A stretch of DNA of 7,436 nt from Hadesarchaea archaeon (GCA_014361095.1 JACIWF010000059.1:1-7436); one strand, 5' to 3'. Counted from the first letter of the stretch, positions 1 through 5,920 are shown. The notes: generated by a model not told the origin, from the sequence alone. Program-made: numbers and translations.

Positions 1-134
1 CCGTGCGCCGGGTTCTGAGGCCGTTCTATCGCTATGTCCAAACTGCACACACCGGTGAAATCAACACCTATCTCCTCTGGATAGTGGTCGGCCTGGTGGT
101 AATCCTAATAATAATCCTGCTTACAGTGTGGTGA
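1..134 (+). CDS. Antiporter-like membrane subunit of the hydrogenase (NuoL/N, EchA or MbhH type), C-terminal end only
   Basis: The reading frame beginning at base 3 is open from the window edge to TGA at 132-134 and gives the last 43 residues of a protein. It ends with a charged amphipathic stretch (VRRVLRPFYRYVQ), a short TGEINTY turn, and one strongly hydrophobic helix (LLWIVVGLVVILIIILL) before the stop. That is how the proton-antiporter subunits of group 4 hydrogenases and complex I usually finish. The small-subunit gene starts 4 nt downstream, so it belongs to the same operon. By family, it would be the ion-translocating channel subunit in the membrane arm. Too little is visible to separate EchA, MbhH/MbhI or HyfB types. 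The start and most of the protein lie upstream of the window. Confidence 0.7.
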   Translation, partial: VRRVLRPFYRYVQTAHTGEINTYLLWIVVGLVVILIIILLTVW

Positions 135-138
135 GATC

Positions 139-558
139 ATGGGACTGACAACCTACTTCAGGAAAAAATCACCCTGGCTGCTCCACTTCAACTCGGGTGG
201 ATGCAACGGCTGCGACATCGAGCTGCTGGCAGCCCTTACACCGAGATACGACGTGGAGCGCTTTGGAGTCAAGCTGAAGGGCTCCCCACGGCACGCCGAT
301 ATCCTTGTGGTCACCGGTCCCGTCACCAAACAGACCAGGGAGCGGCTCATCAGGGTCTATGAGCAGATGCCTGAGCCCAAGGCGGTGGTGGCGCTGGGCT
401 CCTGCCCGGCATCCGGATGTGTCTTCCACGATTGCTACAACACGCTGGCCCCGCTGGACAAGCACATTCCGGTGGCCGCCTATGTTCCGGGCTGCCCGCC
501 TAGGCCTGAGGCGATCATCTTCGCTCTGGTAAAAGTTCTGGAGGGCATGGGAAAATGA
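139..558 (+). CDS. Group 4 [NiFe] hydrogenase small subunit (NuoB/EchC/MbhJ-like)
   Basis: This 139-residue protein carries the single [4Fe-4S] cluster that passes electrons between ferredoxin-linked clusters and the Ni-Fe site. The four expected ligands are visible: C22 and C25 in GGCNGCDIE, C89 in GSCPASGC, and C119 in PGCPPRP. The length fits the short group 4 small subunits, which lack the extra clusters of soluble hydrogenases. It has no twin-arginine signal peptide, so it acts on the cytoplasmic face. ATG 139 follows the upstream stop by 4 nt, with GGTGAG at 130-135 as a closely spaced ribosome site. Its last four bases overlap the next start (ATGA). An oddity is a cysteine at position 94, where relatives commonly have glycine (SGG), plus C99. 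NuoB of an Fpo-type complex is the main alternative, ruled out by the hydrogenase-type large subunit downstream. Confidence 0.93.
   Translation: MGLTTYFRKKSPWLLHFNSGGCNGCDIELLAALTPRYDVERFGVKLKGSPRHADILVVTGPVTKQTRERLIRVYEQMPEPKAVVALGSCPASGCVFHDCYNTLAPLDKHIPVAAYVPGCPPRPEAIIFALVKVLEGMGK
540..545 (+). promoter_or_regulatory. Ribosome binding site for the 30-kDa-like subunit
   Basis: GGAGGG ends 9 nt before ATG 555. The start codon overlaps the stop of the small-subunit gene as ATGA, so the site lies inside the upstream coding region and supports coupled translation. Confidence 0.6.
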
Positions 559-986
559 ACTCGCAGGAAGTAGCCGATCTAATCAAGGCCGACGCGGATG
601 AGATCAGGATCATCAGCGAGAGGTGCCTCTTCGCCTCAAGCGACAAGAAGAGGTTCCTGAACATCCTGAGATCGCTAAAGTCCAGCGGCGTCACTCATAT
701 CTCCACCATCACCGCCCTGGACAACGGCAAGTCAATCGAGCTGATCTACCACTTCGACTGCAAACCGGCCCTACTGAACCTCAAGATCTTCCTGCCGATG
801 GACGACCTAAAGGTACCCACGATAACCGATCTTTTCCCAGGAGCCATCCTCTACGAGCGCGACATCATGGAGATGATCGGGGTAGTGGTAGAAGGGCATC
901 CGGACCCAAGAAGGCTGTTCCTGCCGGAGGACTGGCCTCAGGGCAAATACCCGTTGAGAAAGCAGAAGGAGGAGAAAAAGGCATGA
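555..986 (+). CDS. Hydrogenase subunit of the complex I 30-kDa family (NuoC/EchD/MbhK-like)
   Basis: This 143-residue soluble subunit of the peripheral arm helps hold the large and small subunits together and has no cofactor of its own. The family signature is clear in the C-terminal half: ERDIMEMIG at 101-109, then HPDPRRLFLPEDW at 115-127 and GKYPLRK at 130-136, the equivalent of the complex I 30-kDa motif ending in W-x-G-x-PLRK. The first 95 residues form the usual alpha/beta domain and are poorly conserved in sequence. The protein ends with a lysine/glutamate tail (KQKEEKKA). Start ATG 555 overlaps the preceding stop by 4 nt, and its stop TGA 984-986 overlaps the next start ATG 983. These ATGA junctions suggest translational coupling and balanced subunit amounts. 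Confidence 0.9.
   Translation: MNSQEVADLIKADADEIRIISERCLFASSDKKRFLNILRSLKSSGVTHISTITALDNGKSIELIYHFDCKPALLNLKIFLPMDDLKVPTITDLFPGAILYERDIMEMIGVVVEGHPDPRRLFLPEDWPQGKYPLRKQKEEKKA
967..974 (+). promoter_or_regulatory. Ribosome binding site that fixes the large-subunit start
   Basis: AGGAGGAG ends 8 nt before ATG 983. The open frame of the large subunit runs upstream to 623 inside the preceding gene, so this strong site, together with the ATGA overlap and the family N-terminus (VIPIGPQHPALKEP), decides the start at 983. Confidence 0.75.
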
Positions 987-2134
987 CCATGGTAATACCA
1001 ATCGGGCCACAGCATCCGGCCCTGAAGGAACCCGAGTACTTCAGGTTTGAGGTCAAGGGTGAGGAAATAGTTGACGTGGATATCTACTTCGGTTATGCTC
1101 ACCGCGGCATCGAGGAGACATTCGCCCGGCGCAACTACAAGCACAACATCTATCTCTCGGAGAGAATCTGCGGCATCTGCAACATCTGCCACTCGACCTG
1201 CTACTCCATGGCGGTGGAAAGGGTCGCCGGGATCGAGCCTCCTGAGCGGGCCAAATACGTGCGCTCCCTGATCTTGGAGCTGGAGAGAATTCACAGCCAC
1301 CTGCTCTGGCTTGCGGTGGCGGCCCACCAGATCGGCTTTGACACCCTTTTCATGCTGGCCATGAGGGACCGGGAACACGTGATGGACATGAGGGAGATAA
1401 TCTCTGGAGGCAGGGTCCACTCAGCAACCAACGCCATCGGTGGGGTGAGGAGAGACGTGACCCGAGAGCAGGTGCCAAAGCTCTTGGAAAATCTGGACAA
1501 GGTAGAGCGGTCCGTAAACTACTACATAAACCTCTTCCAGACCGACCGAACGATAAGATCCCGCTGTGAAGGTGTCGGGGTTCTTACCAGAGAGGACGCC
1601 ATCAAGCTCTGCGCCGTGGGTCCGGTCGCGCGCGCCTCAGGAGTTAAAACCGACATTAGGGTGGATGACCCTTACGCCGCCTACCCCAACCTCTCCTTTG
1701 AAGTCATCACTGAAACTGACGGTGACGTTATGGCCAAAGGAATGGTCAGGCTGAGGGAGATGGTGGAATCGGTCAAGATGGTCAGGCAGATCCTGAAGGA
1801 AATGCCAAACGGACCGCTCAGGGTGCCTGTGGACCTGAAAATACCGCCCAACGAGGCCGTGCAGAGGGTGGAAGCACCCCGTGGTGAACTGCTGTACTAC
1901 ATCAGATCAAATGGTTCTGAAATTCCCGAACGGGTGCGCGTCAGAACTCCCACTTACGCCAGTGCACCTTCATTAAAGCCGATGTTCGTCGGGGGAACGG
2001 TGGCGGAAATCCCGATCGTCCTCTGGAGCCTCGATGTCTGCTTCGCCTGCAACGACCGGGTCACGCTGGTAGATGCAAACACAGGTAAGGCCAGGGTCGT
2101 CACCATGGAGGAGTTGAGGAGGTGGCGCAGTTGA
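983..2134 (+). CDS. Group 4 [NiFe] hydrogenase large (catalytic) subunit (NuoD/EchE/MbhL-like)
   Basis: This is the catalytic subunit holding the Ni-Fe site for reversible H+ reduction or H2 oxidation, 383 residues from ATG 983. The N-terminus PIGPQHPAL is typical of the NuoD-like family. The two Ni-Fe cysteine pairs are present: C63/C66 in RICGIC, and C353/C356 in DVCFACNDR. Their presence separates it from Fpo/complex I subunits, which have lost them. A 24-residue tail follows R359, the position after which HycI-type proteases cut group 4 precursors, so maturation by the HycI encoded at 3416-3895 is likely. Unusual points are Val in place of the conserved Pro of DPCxxC, and extra cysteines C69 and C73 beside the first pair. 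Its 3' end overlaps the membrane-subunit gene. Subgroup assignment (Mbh, Ech or another branch) cannot be made by eye. Confidence 0.94.
   Translation: MTMVIPIGPQHPALKEPEYFRFEVKGEEIVDVDIYFGYAHRGIEETFARRNYKHNIYLSERICGICNICHSTCYSMAVERVAGIEPPERAKYVRSLILELERIHSHLLWLAVAAHQIGFDTLFMLAMRDREHVMDMREIISGGRVHSATNAIGGVRRDVTREQVPKLLENLDKVERSVNYYINLFQTDRTIRSRCEGVGVLTREDAIKLCAVGPVARASGVKTDIRVDDPYAAYPNLSFEVITETDGDVMAKGMVRLREMVESVKMVRQILKEMPNGPLRVPVDLKIPPNEAVQRVEAPRGELLYYIRSNGSEIPERVRVRTPTYASAPSLKPMFVGGTVAEIPIVLWSLDVCFACNDRVTLVDANTGKARVVTMEELRRWRS
2107..2133 (+). promoter_or_regulatory. Two ribosome binding sites and two possible starts for the NuoH-like subunit
   Basis: GGAGGAG at 2107-2113 ends 8 nt before GTG 2122, and GAGGAGG at 2116-2122 ends 8 nt before TTG 2131. 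The TTG overlaps the large-subunit stop as TTGA, matching the 4-nt overlaps at earlier junctions of this operon. Both starts are in the same frame and differ by only three residues, so either is possible. Confidence 0.5.
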
Positions 2135-3090
2135 ACTTCCTTGAGATCCTACAGTTCATCTATAACTCACTTGTCTTTCCCGGGCTACTTTTCGCTTCAG
2201 TGATCGGTCTGCTCTACATCGGGATTGACCGGAAGGTAACTGGCCATCTCCAGCACCGCATCGGCCCACCCATATGGCAGGAGTTCCTTGACTTTGGAAA
2301 GCTGATGACCAAAGAGGACATCACACCTGCGGCGGCGATAAAGCCTGTCTTTGTGGGCGCACCTTTATTGGCCTTGGGTTCGCTGGCGGCGGTGATGCTG
2401 CTGCTTCCCGTGGCTTCAGCACAGCCGTCCCTTCGACTGACCGCAGACATCATCGTCATCATTTACCTGCTCAACATTCCGGCCATCTCGATGATACTGG
2501 GCGGATACTCCTCAGGTAGCCCGTTCGCCATCGCAGGAGCTGGCCGCTACATCGTCCAACTTCTGGGTTACGAGTTTGTCTTCATCCTTTCAATCGCAAC
2601 CATTGCGGTAAAGGTCGGGACCCTCAACCTGACCGATATCATTAGCTATCAAACTGCAAATGGGTGGCTGCTGCTGGATTGGAAACTTCTGCCGGCAATT
2701 GTGGCCACCCTCATCGCAGCACAGGGAAAGCTTCTCCGCGCGCCGTTTGACATACCGGAGGCTGAGACCGAGATCGTTGCCGGTCCGCTCACCGAGTATT
2801 CGGGCCCCAAGCTGGCCATCTGGAGGACGGCCTACAATGTGGAAACCATCGCCGTGGCTGCCCTCCTGGTCTCCCTCTTCCTGGGAGGACCAACACCCTA
2901 CACCTTTGGAAATATCCAGATACCGGCCATCGTGGACTTCCTCATCAAGACATTCCTGATTGTGATGCTGACTACCGTGGTGAGGAACATCGTGGCCAGG
3001 GTGAGGATCGACCAGGCGCTGAAGTTCTACTGGACCTTCGGCGTCCTCCTTGCCGTAATCAGCATGATACTTGTGATGGTGGTGCCCTAA
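2122..3090 (+). CDS. Hydrogenase membrane subunit (NuoH/EchB/MbhM-like)
   Basis: This 322-residue integral membrane protein anchors the hydrogenase arm to the ion-pumping arm. Both family signatures are present: a cytoplasmic loop at residues 33-49 (IGIDRKVTGHLQHRIGP), and residues 205-228 with APFDIPEAETE followed by EYSG. Hydrophobic stretches suggest about seven or eight membrane helices, near residues 10-33, 77-100, 107-127, 142-165, 187-201, 240-256, 271-290 and 302-321. The acidic residues of the second signature lie on the predicted proton path in complex I relatives. The start is GTG 2122 or TTG 2131. It overlaps the large-subunit gene by 13 or 4 bases, and its TAA shares one base with the next ATG (TAATG). 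In classic ech operons this gene comes second; here it follows the large subunit, as in mbh-type operons. Confidence 0.93.
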   Translation: MAQLNFLEILQFIYNSLVFPGLLFASVIGLLYIGIDRKVTGHLQHRIGPPIWQEFLDFGKLMTKEDITPAAAIKPVFVGAPLLALGSLAAVMLLLPVASAQPSLRLTADIIVIIYLLNIPAISMILGGYSSGSPFAIAGAGRYIVQLLGYEFVFILSIATIAVKVGTLNLTDIISYQTANGWLLLDWKLLPAIVATLIAAQGKLLRAPFDIPEAETEIVAGPLTEYSGPKLAIWRTAYNVETIAVAALLVSLFLGGPTPYTFGNIQIPAIVDFLIKTFLIVMLTTVVRNIVARVRIDQALKFYWTFGVLLAVISMILVMVVP

Positions 3091-3401
3091 TGGTGAAAAT
3101 ACTGCCCAAGGTTCTGGCCAATCTTTTGCGCAAGCCCTTCACGGTGAAGTATCCCTACGAAAAGGTGGAACCTGCCGATGGTTACCGTGGGAAACCATCA
3201 ATAACTAAAGAGAAATGCATCCGCTGCTGGCAGTGCATCAGGGCCTGCCCAGACAGAGCGATCAGCATCGACAAGGAAACTAAAACCCCAGTCATCTGGC
3301 TAGGCAGATGCACCTACTGCGGGGAGTGTGCTGAAGCCTGTCCCACGAAAACGATCGTGATGACAAAGAACTTCGAGTTCTTGGATCAGTACGAGAAATA
3401 A
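3090..3401 (+). CDS. Ferredoxin-like 2x[4Fe-4S] hydrogenase subunit (NuoI/EchF/MbhN-like)
   Basis: This 103-residue polyferredoxin subunit carries electrons between soluble ferredoxin and the small subunit. Two complete [4Fe-4S] binding motifs are visible: C43-x2-C46-x2-C49-x3-C53-P (CIRCWQCIRACP) and C74-x2-C77-x2-C80-x3-C84-P (CTYCGECAEACP). The N-terminal 35 residues (LLRKPFTVKYPYE) match the usual NuoI-type lead-in, which includes KPxTxxYP. The length is normal for the short group 4 form. Start ATG 3090 overlaps the upstream TAA by one base, with GGTGGTG at 3078-3084 as a likely ribosome site. It is the last gene of the operon in this window; the next gene is on the opposite strand, ending 14 bp away. 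No NADH-binding or formate-oxidising subunit follows, which fits ferredoxin as electron partner. Confidence 0.93.
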   Translation: MVKILPKVLANLLRKPFTVKYPYEKVEPADGYRGKPSITKEKCIRCWQCIRACPDRAISIDKETKTPVIWLGRCTYCGECAEACPTKTIVMTKNFEFLDQYEK

Positions 3402-3424
3402 AGCGCTGGTCAGGACTATTTTGG
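3394..3424. terminator. Convergent gene ends with short U-rich tracts
   Basis: Only 14 bp separate the stops of the hydrogenase operon (+) and hycI (-). A TATTTT tract at 3418-3423 on the plus strand and TTTATTTCTC at 3394-3403 on the minus strand are short U-rich stretches of the type archaea use for termination. No stem-loop is evident, so this is a weak call; the transcripts may overlap at their ends. Confidence 0.22.
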
Positions 3425-3895
3425 CTTGAGTTCCTCCGTCAGCATATCTAGAACTCTATTCATCGAACTTTTCACCGCTTCACACATTTTTGAGCCTAGC
3501 TCGACCTGTCCCGGCTGAATCCCCAACAACATTATCTCCGCCCCAGTCTGTTCCTTAAGATAGCCTGCCAGCACTGAAAGCGGTATGGTGTGGGTGGAAA
3601 TCGAGCGGCCGCTGATGGCTGCGGGATCGGCGAAGACGACATCTCCGGGTTTGGCTCCGAAATCGGCCGCATCAATAAGTATGATGTGGGAAGGTTTGAA
3701 ACGCCTAATTTGCGAGGTGTAGTTTTCTGGGGCCACTCCGCCTTCCACGATTAAGACATTTGGCGACCTTACCCGATTACGCAACTTTCTAACTATCTCA
3801 ACGCCGACAGAATCGTCGCCGCGAAAATCACTGCCGACGCCGACAACCACAACCCGCGTAGCCCGATTCAGAAACGAGGACAAGTCTACTGACAA
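3416..3895 (-). CDS. hycI: Hydrogenase maturation endopeptidase, HycI type (peptidase family M52)
   Basis: This nickel-sensing protease removes the C-terminal tail of the hydrogenase large subunit after Ni insertion. The 159 residues show the family pattern: GVGSDFRGDDSVG at 19-31, EGGVAPENYTSQIRRFKP at 51-68, LIDAADFG at 73-80, STHTIPLSVL at 100-109, and GIQPGQVELG further on. By family comparison D28, D75 and H102 should be the Ni-contacting residues. The GG-x-APEN stretch points to HycI rather than HyaD/HybD. The start is TTG at 3893-3895, preceded by GGTGA (3900-3904) with a 4-nt gap. The PHP gene stop lies 4 nt upstream, so the two are probably one transcript. Its likely substrate is the large subunit at 983-2134, which has a 24-residue tail. 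The N-terminus is about ten residues longer than in typical relatives, so a later start is possible. Confidence 0.9.
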   Translation of the reverse strand: MSVDLSSFLNRATRVVVVGVGSDFRGDDSVGVEIVRKLRNRVRSPNVLIVEGGVAPENYTSQIRRFKPSHIILIDAADFGAKPGDVVFADPAAISGRSISTHTIPLSVLAGYLKEQTGAEIMLLGIQPGQVELGSKMCEAVKSSMNRVLDMLTEELKPK

Positions 3896-3899
3896 TGTT

Positions 3900-3904
3900 T
3901 CACC
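3900..3904 (-). promoter_or_regulatory. GGTGA ribosome binding site for hycI
   Basis: GGTGA on the minus strand overlaps the PHP-gene stop codon and ends 4 nt before the TTG start of hycI. The same motif and spacing precede hypE, which supports the non-ATG start. Confidence 0.55.
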
Positions 3905-4592
3905 GGATAAAATTATTAAAAATCAAGTCCTCCCGTTTTGCCCCAGTTCGCCTCAGAACTGAGAGTGCCCAATCGATCTTACCCACCTCAGTAATGCGAT
4001 GGGCATCAGAGCCTATGCTGAGCTTAACTCCCTTCTTGAGACACAGACGGATAAAATCATCGCCAGGTATTTTGTACTTCACGTTGACCTCCATCGCAAC
4101 GTTTTTTTCCGCTGCAAGGTCAACAAAGTCCTCAATTTCCTCCCTAGAGAGGCTTGGCAACAGGTCTACGTTGAAGAAAAATGGGTGGCAGAAGACATCG
4201 ACCCTTTGCCTTTCTATAGCTCTGGTAGCACGTGATAGATATTCATGGGCGTTATCACCTAAGTAAATCTCCTCAATATCGTGAATCCCTATTGAGAGAA
4301 GATCAATCTTTTTAATGAAATCCTCCTCCACATCCAAACTGCCGTATCTGTTGACCACGTTGGCCTCAATCCCGGCCAGGACAGGAATTTCAGCCTCCTC
4401 GCCGGCGATTTTTATCTCCTCGAGCATCTGTTCCATTTTCTCCCTGCTCACACCAACTCTGAGTTCTGGACCATGATCGGTGAAAGCCAAGGCCTCCATA
4501 CCCCTAGCTACTGCTGCCTGGACCATCTCGGCGTGGCTGCAGGTGCCGTCTGAGTAACGTGTATGTGTGTGAAAATCGAACCTTTTCAGCAT
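3900..4592 (-). CDS. PHP-domain metal-dependent hydrolase, substrate unknown
   Basis: This 230-residue PHP-superfamily protein should fold as a metal-dependent barrel that hydrolyses phosphate esters. The metal-binding set is intact: H8 and H10 in DFHTHTRYSDG, D39-H40 in FTDHG, E76 in GIEAN, H104 in IGIHD, H136 in CHPF, and D196/H198 in GSDAH. This fits a three-metal centre of the YcdX or histidinol-phosphatase-like type; the protein is short and has no polymerase or DNA-binding extension. The substrate cannot be read from sequence. It is the first gene of a two-gene minus-strand unit, with hycI starting 4 nt after its stop. ATG 4590-4592 has no clear ribosome site, and a TATA-like box about 38 bp upstream suggests a very short leader. 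Why it sits between two hydrogenase maturation genes is unclear. Confidence 0.88.
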   Translation of the reverse strand: MLKRFDFHTHTRYSDGTCSHAEMVQAAVARGMEALAFTDHGPELRVGVSREKMEQMLEEIKIAGEEAEIPVLAGIEANVVNRYGSLDVEEDFIKKIDLLSIGIHDIEEIYLGDNAHEYLSRATRAIERQRVDVFCHPFFFNVDLLPSLSREEIEDFVDLAAEKNVAMEVNVKYKIPGDDFIRLCLKKGVKLSIGSDAHRITEVGKIDWALSVLRRTGAKREDLIFNNFIR

Positions 4593-4623
4593 ACTGGACC
4601 AAAACCGAATTGTACCTAAAAGG

Positions 4624-4634
4624 CTTAATTATAG
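4624..4634 (-). promoter_or_regulatory. TATA-like promoter box for the PHP-hycI unit
   Basis: CTATAATTAAG on the minus strand is centred about 37 bp before the PHP start. Transcription beginning about 25-27 bp downstream would fall near 4602, giving a leader of about 10 nt. That agrees with the lack of a strong ribosome site before ATG 4592. Confidence 0.45.
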
Positions 4635-4663
4635 CTGTCAAAAGGATGTCTCAGGTAAACGAA

Positions 4664-4680
4664 TAAAGAAATTTAAAAAC
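4664..4680 (+). promoter_or_regulatory. BRE/TATA-like promoter for hypE
   Basis: A purine-rich stretch (AAAGAAA, 4665-4671) followed by TTTAAAAA (4672-4679) resembles an archaeal BRE plus TATA box. Transcription should begin near 4700, upstream of ATG 4718 but after the earlier in-frame candidates GTG 4685 and ATG 4694. This helps fix the hypE start. Confidence 0.5.
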
Positions 4681-4708
4681 GGCTGTGTCTGGAATGGTAG
4701 AAAATGAT

Positions 4709-4713
4709 GGTGA
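4709..4713 (+). promoter_or_regulatory. GGTGA ribosome binding site for hypE
   Basis: GGTGA ends 4 nt before ATG 4718, the same arrangement as before hycI. It supports 4718 over the upstream in-frame starts at 4685 and 4694. Confidence 0.6.
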
Positions 4714-4717
4714 TAAC

Positions 4718-5731
4718 ATGCTGGAGAAAATCACCCTTTCACACGGGGCCGGCGGCAAAATTATGATGGATCTCATAAAAAACATCATTTTGAAGGAAAT
4801 TAACCTGAAAAGCGCCGGGGATGTGGGGCTTGACGCCCTCGACGACGGAGCCACCATTTCACTGGGTGATAAAACTTTAATCTTCACCACCGATTCCCAC
4901 ACAGTAAAACCATTATTCTTCCCCGGAGGAGATATCGGGAGACTGTCGGTATCGGGAACAATAAACGACTTGGCAATGATGGGGGGCCGACCGCTGGCCA
5001 TGGCCTGTGCAATAGTGGTTGAAGAAGGATTCCCCATCGCCGATCTTGAAAGGATATTTCGCTCGATGGATCTCACCTCCCGGGAAGTGAATTGCCCTCT
5101 AATCACTGGCGATTTTAAAGTTATGGAAAGAGGGGCCTTGGATGGGGCGATTATAACTACCACAGGCATAGGGATAGCGGAAAAAATCATCACGGATCGG
5201 GAATTGAAACCCGGAGACAAAATCATTGTTACCGGAACAATTGGCGACCATGGGATGACAATACTTGCGAACAGGGAGGGGATTAACCTGGCCACGGATT
5301 TGGTCTCCGACGTTGCCCCGCTATGGGAAACTGTTGAAGCTGCTCTGAAGATTGGTGGGGTGACCGCCATGAAAGATCCCACGCGCGGAGGTCTAAGCGC
5401 AGCCTTGAATGAGATGGCGGAAAAGGCAAAAGTTGGCATAATCATCAAAGAAGATGAAATCCCGATTTTAGATAGTGTTAGGGTGGCAAGCGAAATGCTG
5501 GGTATCGATCCTCTTCAGATTACCAATGAGGGAAAAGCGGTTATAGCTGTAGAGCCAGACAAGTGCGACTTGGTGCTGGAAGCTATTAAAAAAACCAAAT
5601 ATGGAAAGAATGCAAAAATAATCGGCGAAGTAGTGGCTGAGCACGCGGGCGATGTGATTCTCGAAACCAGCGTCGGAGGAAAAAGAATTTTAGAAATACC
5701 GATAGGAGATCCCGCCCCCAGAATATGTTGA
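4718..5731 (+). CDS. hypE: Hydrogenase expression/formation protein HypE
   Basis: HypE dehydrates the carbamoyl group that HypF places on its C-terminal cysteine, using ATP, to give a thiocyanate from which cyanide is passed to the Fe of the Ni-Fe site on HypC-HypD. From ATG 4718 the protein is 337 residues, the usual family length. It shows the N-terminal HGAGGK motif (9-14), TTDSH (57-61), the AIRS-family stretch VSGTINDLAMMGG (78-90), DPTRGG in the C-terminal half, and the diagnostic ending PAPRIC with acceptor C337. Two AIRS domains, about 1-150 and 160-337, are expected. A longer frame beginning at GTG 4685 would add eleven residues with no family match, so the shorter start is preferred. 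It is divergent from PHP-hycI; no other hyp genes are visible here. The surrounding DNA becomes AT-rich just after its stop. Confidence 0.96.
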   Translation: MLEKITLSHGAGGKIMMDLIKNIILKEINLKSAGDVGLDALDDGATISLGDKTLIFTTDSHTVKPLFFPGGDIGRLSVSGTINDLAMMGGRPLAMACAIVVEEGFPIADLERIFRSMDLTSREVNCPLITGDFKVMERGALDGAIITTTGIGIAEKIITDRELKPGDKIIVTGTIGDHGMTILANREGINLATDLVSDVAPLWETVEAALKIGGVTAMKDPTRGGLSAALNEMAEKAKVGIIIKEDEIPILDSVRVASEMLGIDPLQITNEGKAVIAVEPDKCDLVLEAIKKTKYGKNAKIIGEVVAEHAGDVILETSVGGKRILEIPIGDPAPRIC

Positions 5732-5741
5732 TGTATATTTG

Positions 5742-5846
5742 ATGACAAAAGATGACAAAAATAGAAAATTTGGAAAATTGGAAAAATGTGTACATAAGTA
5801 GACAATAGACAAATGTAGACACATGAAAAACGTGAGAGTTCGGACA
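5742..5846 (+). repeat. Upstream cluster of TNGACA-type direct repeats
   Basis: Copies start at 5742 (ATGACA), 5752 (ATGACA), 5799 (TAGACA), 5806 (TAGACA), 5816 (TAGACA) and 5841 (CGGACA), all in the same orientation. The pairs 5742/5752 and 5806/5816 are exactly 10 bp apart, one helical turn, so a bound protein would meet them on the same face of the DNA. The 10-bp unit GATGACAAAA is duplicated without error at 5741-5760. Confidence 0.6.
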
Positions 5847-5855
5847 CTAACTCAC
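5832..5855. other. Small imperfect hairpin between the repeat clusters
   Basis: GTGAG at 5832-5836 can pair with CTCAC at 5851-5855, extended by TT/AA across a two-base bulge, or alternatively GAGTT with AACTC. The loop is CGGACACT and contains one GACA element. It is a GC-richer island in AT-rich DNA and could be an operator, a transcript stem-loop or chance. Confidence 0.3.
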
Positions 5856-5920
5856 CCTACCTAAAAATTAAAAAATTTATTGGAAATTGCTGTTAAATGC
5901 CTTTTTTGAGCTTAAAAACG

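Noticed and set aside
623..982. Upstream in-frame extension of the large-subunit frame (120 residues)
   Set aside because: It lies wholly inside the 30-kDa-like gene in another frame and shows no family match. A strong ribosome site and ATGA overlap put the start at 983.
938..1420. Minus-strand open frame (160 residues) opposite the large subunit
   Set aside because: Antisense shadow of a well-identified gene, with no motif or ribosome site.
1..3401. Complex I or Fpo-type dehydrogenase
   Set aside because: All four Ni-Fe cysteines are retained in the large subunit, and hycI and hypE lie next to the operon.
3895..4266. Plus-strand open frame (123 residues) opposite the PHP gene
   Set aside because: Shadow frame of a protein with all its metal-binding motifs on the minus strand.
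4651..5448. Long minus-strand open frame (265 residues) opposite hypE
   Set aside because: It is the antisense shadow of hypE, rich in Ser/Ile/Pro with no recognisable motif; the hypE protein is unambiguous.
5740..5760. C/D-box RNA suggested by TGATGA
   Set aside because: No D box (CTGA) follows at a suitable distance; the match belongs to the GATGACAAAA direct repeat.
5515..5847. Minus-strand frames (110 and 78 residues) running from the AT-rich region into hypE
   Set aside because: Mostly antisense to hypE, with low-complexity hydrophobic composition and no motif.
5823..5864. 13-residue open frame that could be a leader peptide
   Set aside because: No ribosome site, and no run of regulatory codons or attenuator following; probably chance.
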